7,357 nt of DNA from Acidobacteriota bacterium. GTDB taxonomy: Bacteria; Acidobacteriota; Terriglobia; Terriglobales; SCQP01. The stretch is taken from the NCBI GenBank assembly GCA_021818645.1, contig JAKATS010000053.1:1-7357 (forward strand), in the 5' to 3' direction. Below, piece after piece: positions 6,746 to 7,357 of the stretch (the first letter of the stretch is position 1; each line of letters starts with the position of its first letter). Below the pieces are notes generated by a model. That model was not told the DNA's origin. It did no database searches and saw nothing but the letters and a program-made list of their open reading frames with translations. The position numbers were made by a program, and so were the translations under genes.

Positions 6746-6812
6746 ACCCAAAAATTCGCAACCATCGCGCGGCGGGCACTTCCTGCAGAAATCCCTGCCA
6801 GTCCCAGCTCAT
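6687..6812 (-). CDS. Possible 41-residue small ORF downstream of the globin
   Basis: ATG 6812 is preceded by AAGGAA four nt away, a good ribosome binding site, and opens a 41-codon frame beginning MSWDWQGFLQEVPAARWLRI. It lies 31 nt after the globin stop on the same strand and so could be the next gene of that unit. Against it, its 3' half is antisense to the end of the helical-repeat gene (6687-6745), the second half is Pro/Ala-rich in a way typical of shadow frames, and I recognise no family. I list it because of the ribosome binding site and the aromatic-rich start, with low confidence. Confidence 0.2.
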   Translation of the reverse strand: MSWDWQGFLQEVPAARWLRIFGFNVRPGVVLPAAPPGAPAH

Positions 6813-6843
6813 TAGGTTCCTTGAATTTCGCCGACTTTCAGGC

Positions 6844-7266
6844 TCAATGCCAGCGCAATGCTTGCGCCGACGCGCCTGGATGCGCAGCAGCATCCGATTG
6901 ATTGATGAGAAACGTCGCAGTTTCCGCAAAAAACCGGGTCAGACAATGCGCGGCTTCTTCCGGAAATTCGGATGCCTCAATGGCGCGGTTCATCAGCAGA
7001 ATCCAGCGGTCGCGCGCAGCCTGGTTAATGGGAAACCGGAAATGCCGCTGCCGCAGCCGTGGATGCCCGCGCTGCTCGATATAGCGCGCCGGTCCGCCAA
7101 AACGAAAGATCAGAAAATTCCGTAGCCGCTGTTCGGCGCCTTCCAGATCTTCAGCCGGGTACATGGGACCCAGGATGTCATCTTGCGGGATCTGGCGGTA
7201 AAAGGCCGCAACCAGTCGGTCAAAGCCGGTTTCTCCGAGGAGGGTAAAAACTTCGGATTCTTCCAT
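6844..7266 (-). CDS. glbO: Group II truncated haemoglobin (GlbO/trHbO type)
   Basis: A 140-residue cytoplasmic 2-on-2 haem globin. The haem-pocket residues sit where the group II family puts them: Tyr23 (B10) in AAFYRQI, Tyr36 (CD1) in GPMYPAEDL, proximal His75 (F8) in GHPRLRQRHFRF, and Trp88 (G8) in RDRWILLM. These are the same residue numbers as in mycobacterial trHbO. GGPARYIEQRGHPRLR (57-72) is the signature of the group. Roles known in the family are oxygen binding and handling of NO or peroxide; the physiological role here is unknown. The C-terminal tail beyond about 125 is variable. ATG 7266 is the natural start and lies 10 nt after the CCA end of the tRNA on the same strand. No ribosome binding site precedes it, so the message is probably cut from, or read through from, the tRNA transcript. 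Confidence 0.94.
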   Translation of the reverse strand: MEESEVFTLLGETGFDRLVAAFYRQIPQDDILGPMYPAEDLEGAEQRLRNFLIFRFGGPARYIEQRGHPRLRQRHFRFPINQAARDRWILLMNRAIEASEFPEEAAHCLTRFFAETATFLINQSDAAAHPGASAQALRWH

Positions 7267-7276
7267 GAATCAATGC

Positions 7277-7352
7277 TGGAGCCGACGACCGGGATCGAAC
7301 CGGTGACCTGCTGATTACGAATCAGCCGCTCTGCCAGCTGAGCTACGTCGGC
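7277..7352 (-). tRNA. tRNA-Thr (anticodon CGT)
   Basis: A complete 76-nt cloverleaf can be folded on the minus strand. The acceptor stem is GCCGACG/CGTCGGC, the D arm GCTC...GAGC, the anticodon arm GCTGA-TTCGTAA-TCAGC and the T arm ACCGG-TTCGATC-CCGGT; T is the discriminator base and the CCA tail is encoded. All stems pair fully. The anticodon CGT (plus-strand 7317-7319) reads ACG, a threonine codon. Its promoter lies beyond the right edge. The globin gene follows 10 nt downstream on the same strand. Confidence 0.97.
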
Positions 7353-7357
7353 CAGAA

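Noticed and set aside
6746..6843. Possible terminator between the convergent helical-repeat and globin genes
   Set aside because: Only a 4-bp GCAG/CTGC stem with a 6-nt loop is visible and there is no T-run, so nothing supports an intrinsic terminator.

Overview
The window is a chromosomal segment of a moderately GC-rich Gram-negative bacterium. The evidence for a Gram-negative is a complete outer-membrane secretin gene together with its inner-membrane alignment complex. The style of the proteins (AMIN-domain PilQ, a cupin ending in an APPRQDW...DAYLR tail, an alpha-helical-repeat protein of a type I associate with Acidobacteriota and Deltaproteobacteria) points towards Acidobacteriota. That placement is inference from family resemblance and was not tested by a search.

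Layout: (1) bases 2-229, plus strand, the 3' end of a small cupin protein. (2) Bases 300-5844, minus strand, a tightly packed six-gene operon read from right to left: a small excisionase/BldC-like helix-turn-helix protein, then pilM, pilN, pilO, pilP and pilQ. Gaps are 12, -4, 3, 14 and 6 nt, so translation is probably coupled along much of it. (3) Bases 5845-6196, an AT-richer divergent intergenic region holding the presumed pil promoter(s), the promoter of the plus-strand gene and a perfect 12-bp palindrome. (4) Bases 6197-6745, plus strand, a soluble helical-repeat protein of unknown function. (5) Bases 6844-7266, minus strand, a group II truncated haemoglobin (GlbO type) with the family's haem-pocket residues at the same residue numbers as in the mycobacterial protein. 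(6) Bases 7277-7352, minus strand, tRNA-Thr(CGT) with encoded CCA, whose 3' end lies only 10 nt before the globin start codon.

How the genes work together: PilM (cytoplasmic actin-like protein), PilN and PilO (single-pass inner-membrane proteins with periplasmic domains) and PilP (periplasmic linker) form the alignment complex that joins the type IV pilus motor to the PilQ secretin pore in the outer membrane. The motor ATPases, platform protein and pilins are not in this window. The helix-turn-helix gene at the head of the operon is the best candidate for a local regulator.

No wholly new system is evident. The points most worth checking are the HTH gene in first position of the pil operon, an Asp-to-His change at the second phosphate motif of PilM, a cysteine-bearing loop inside the PilQ N1 domain, a PilP without a lipobox, and the tRNA-globin junction.
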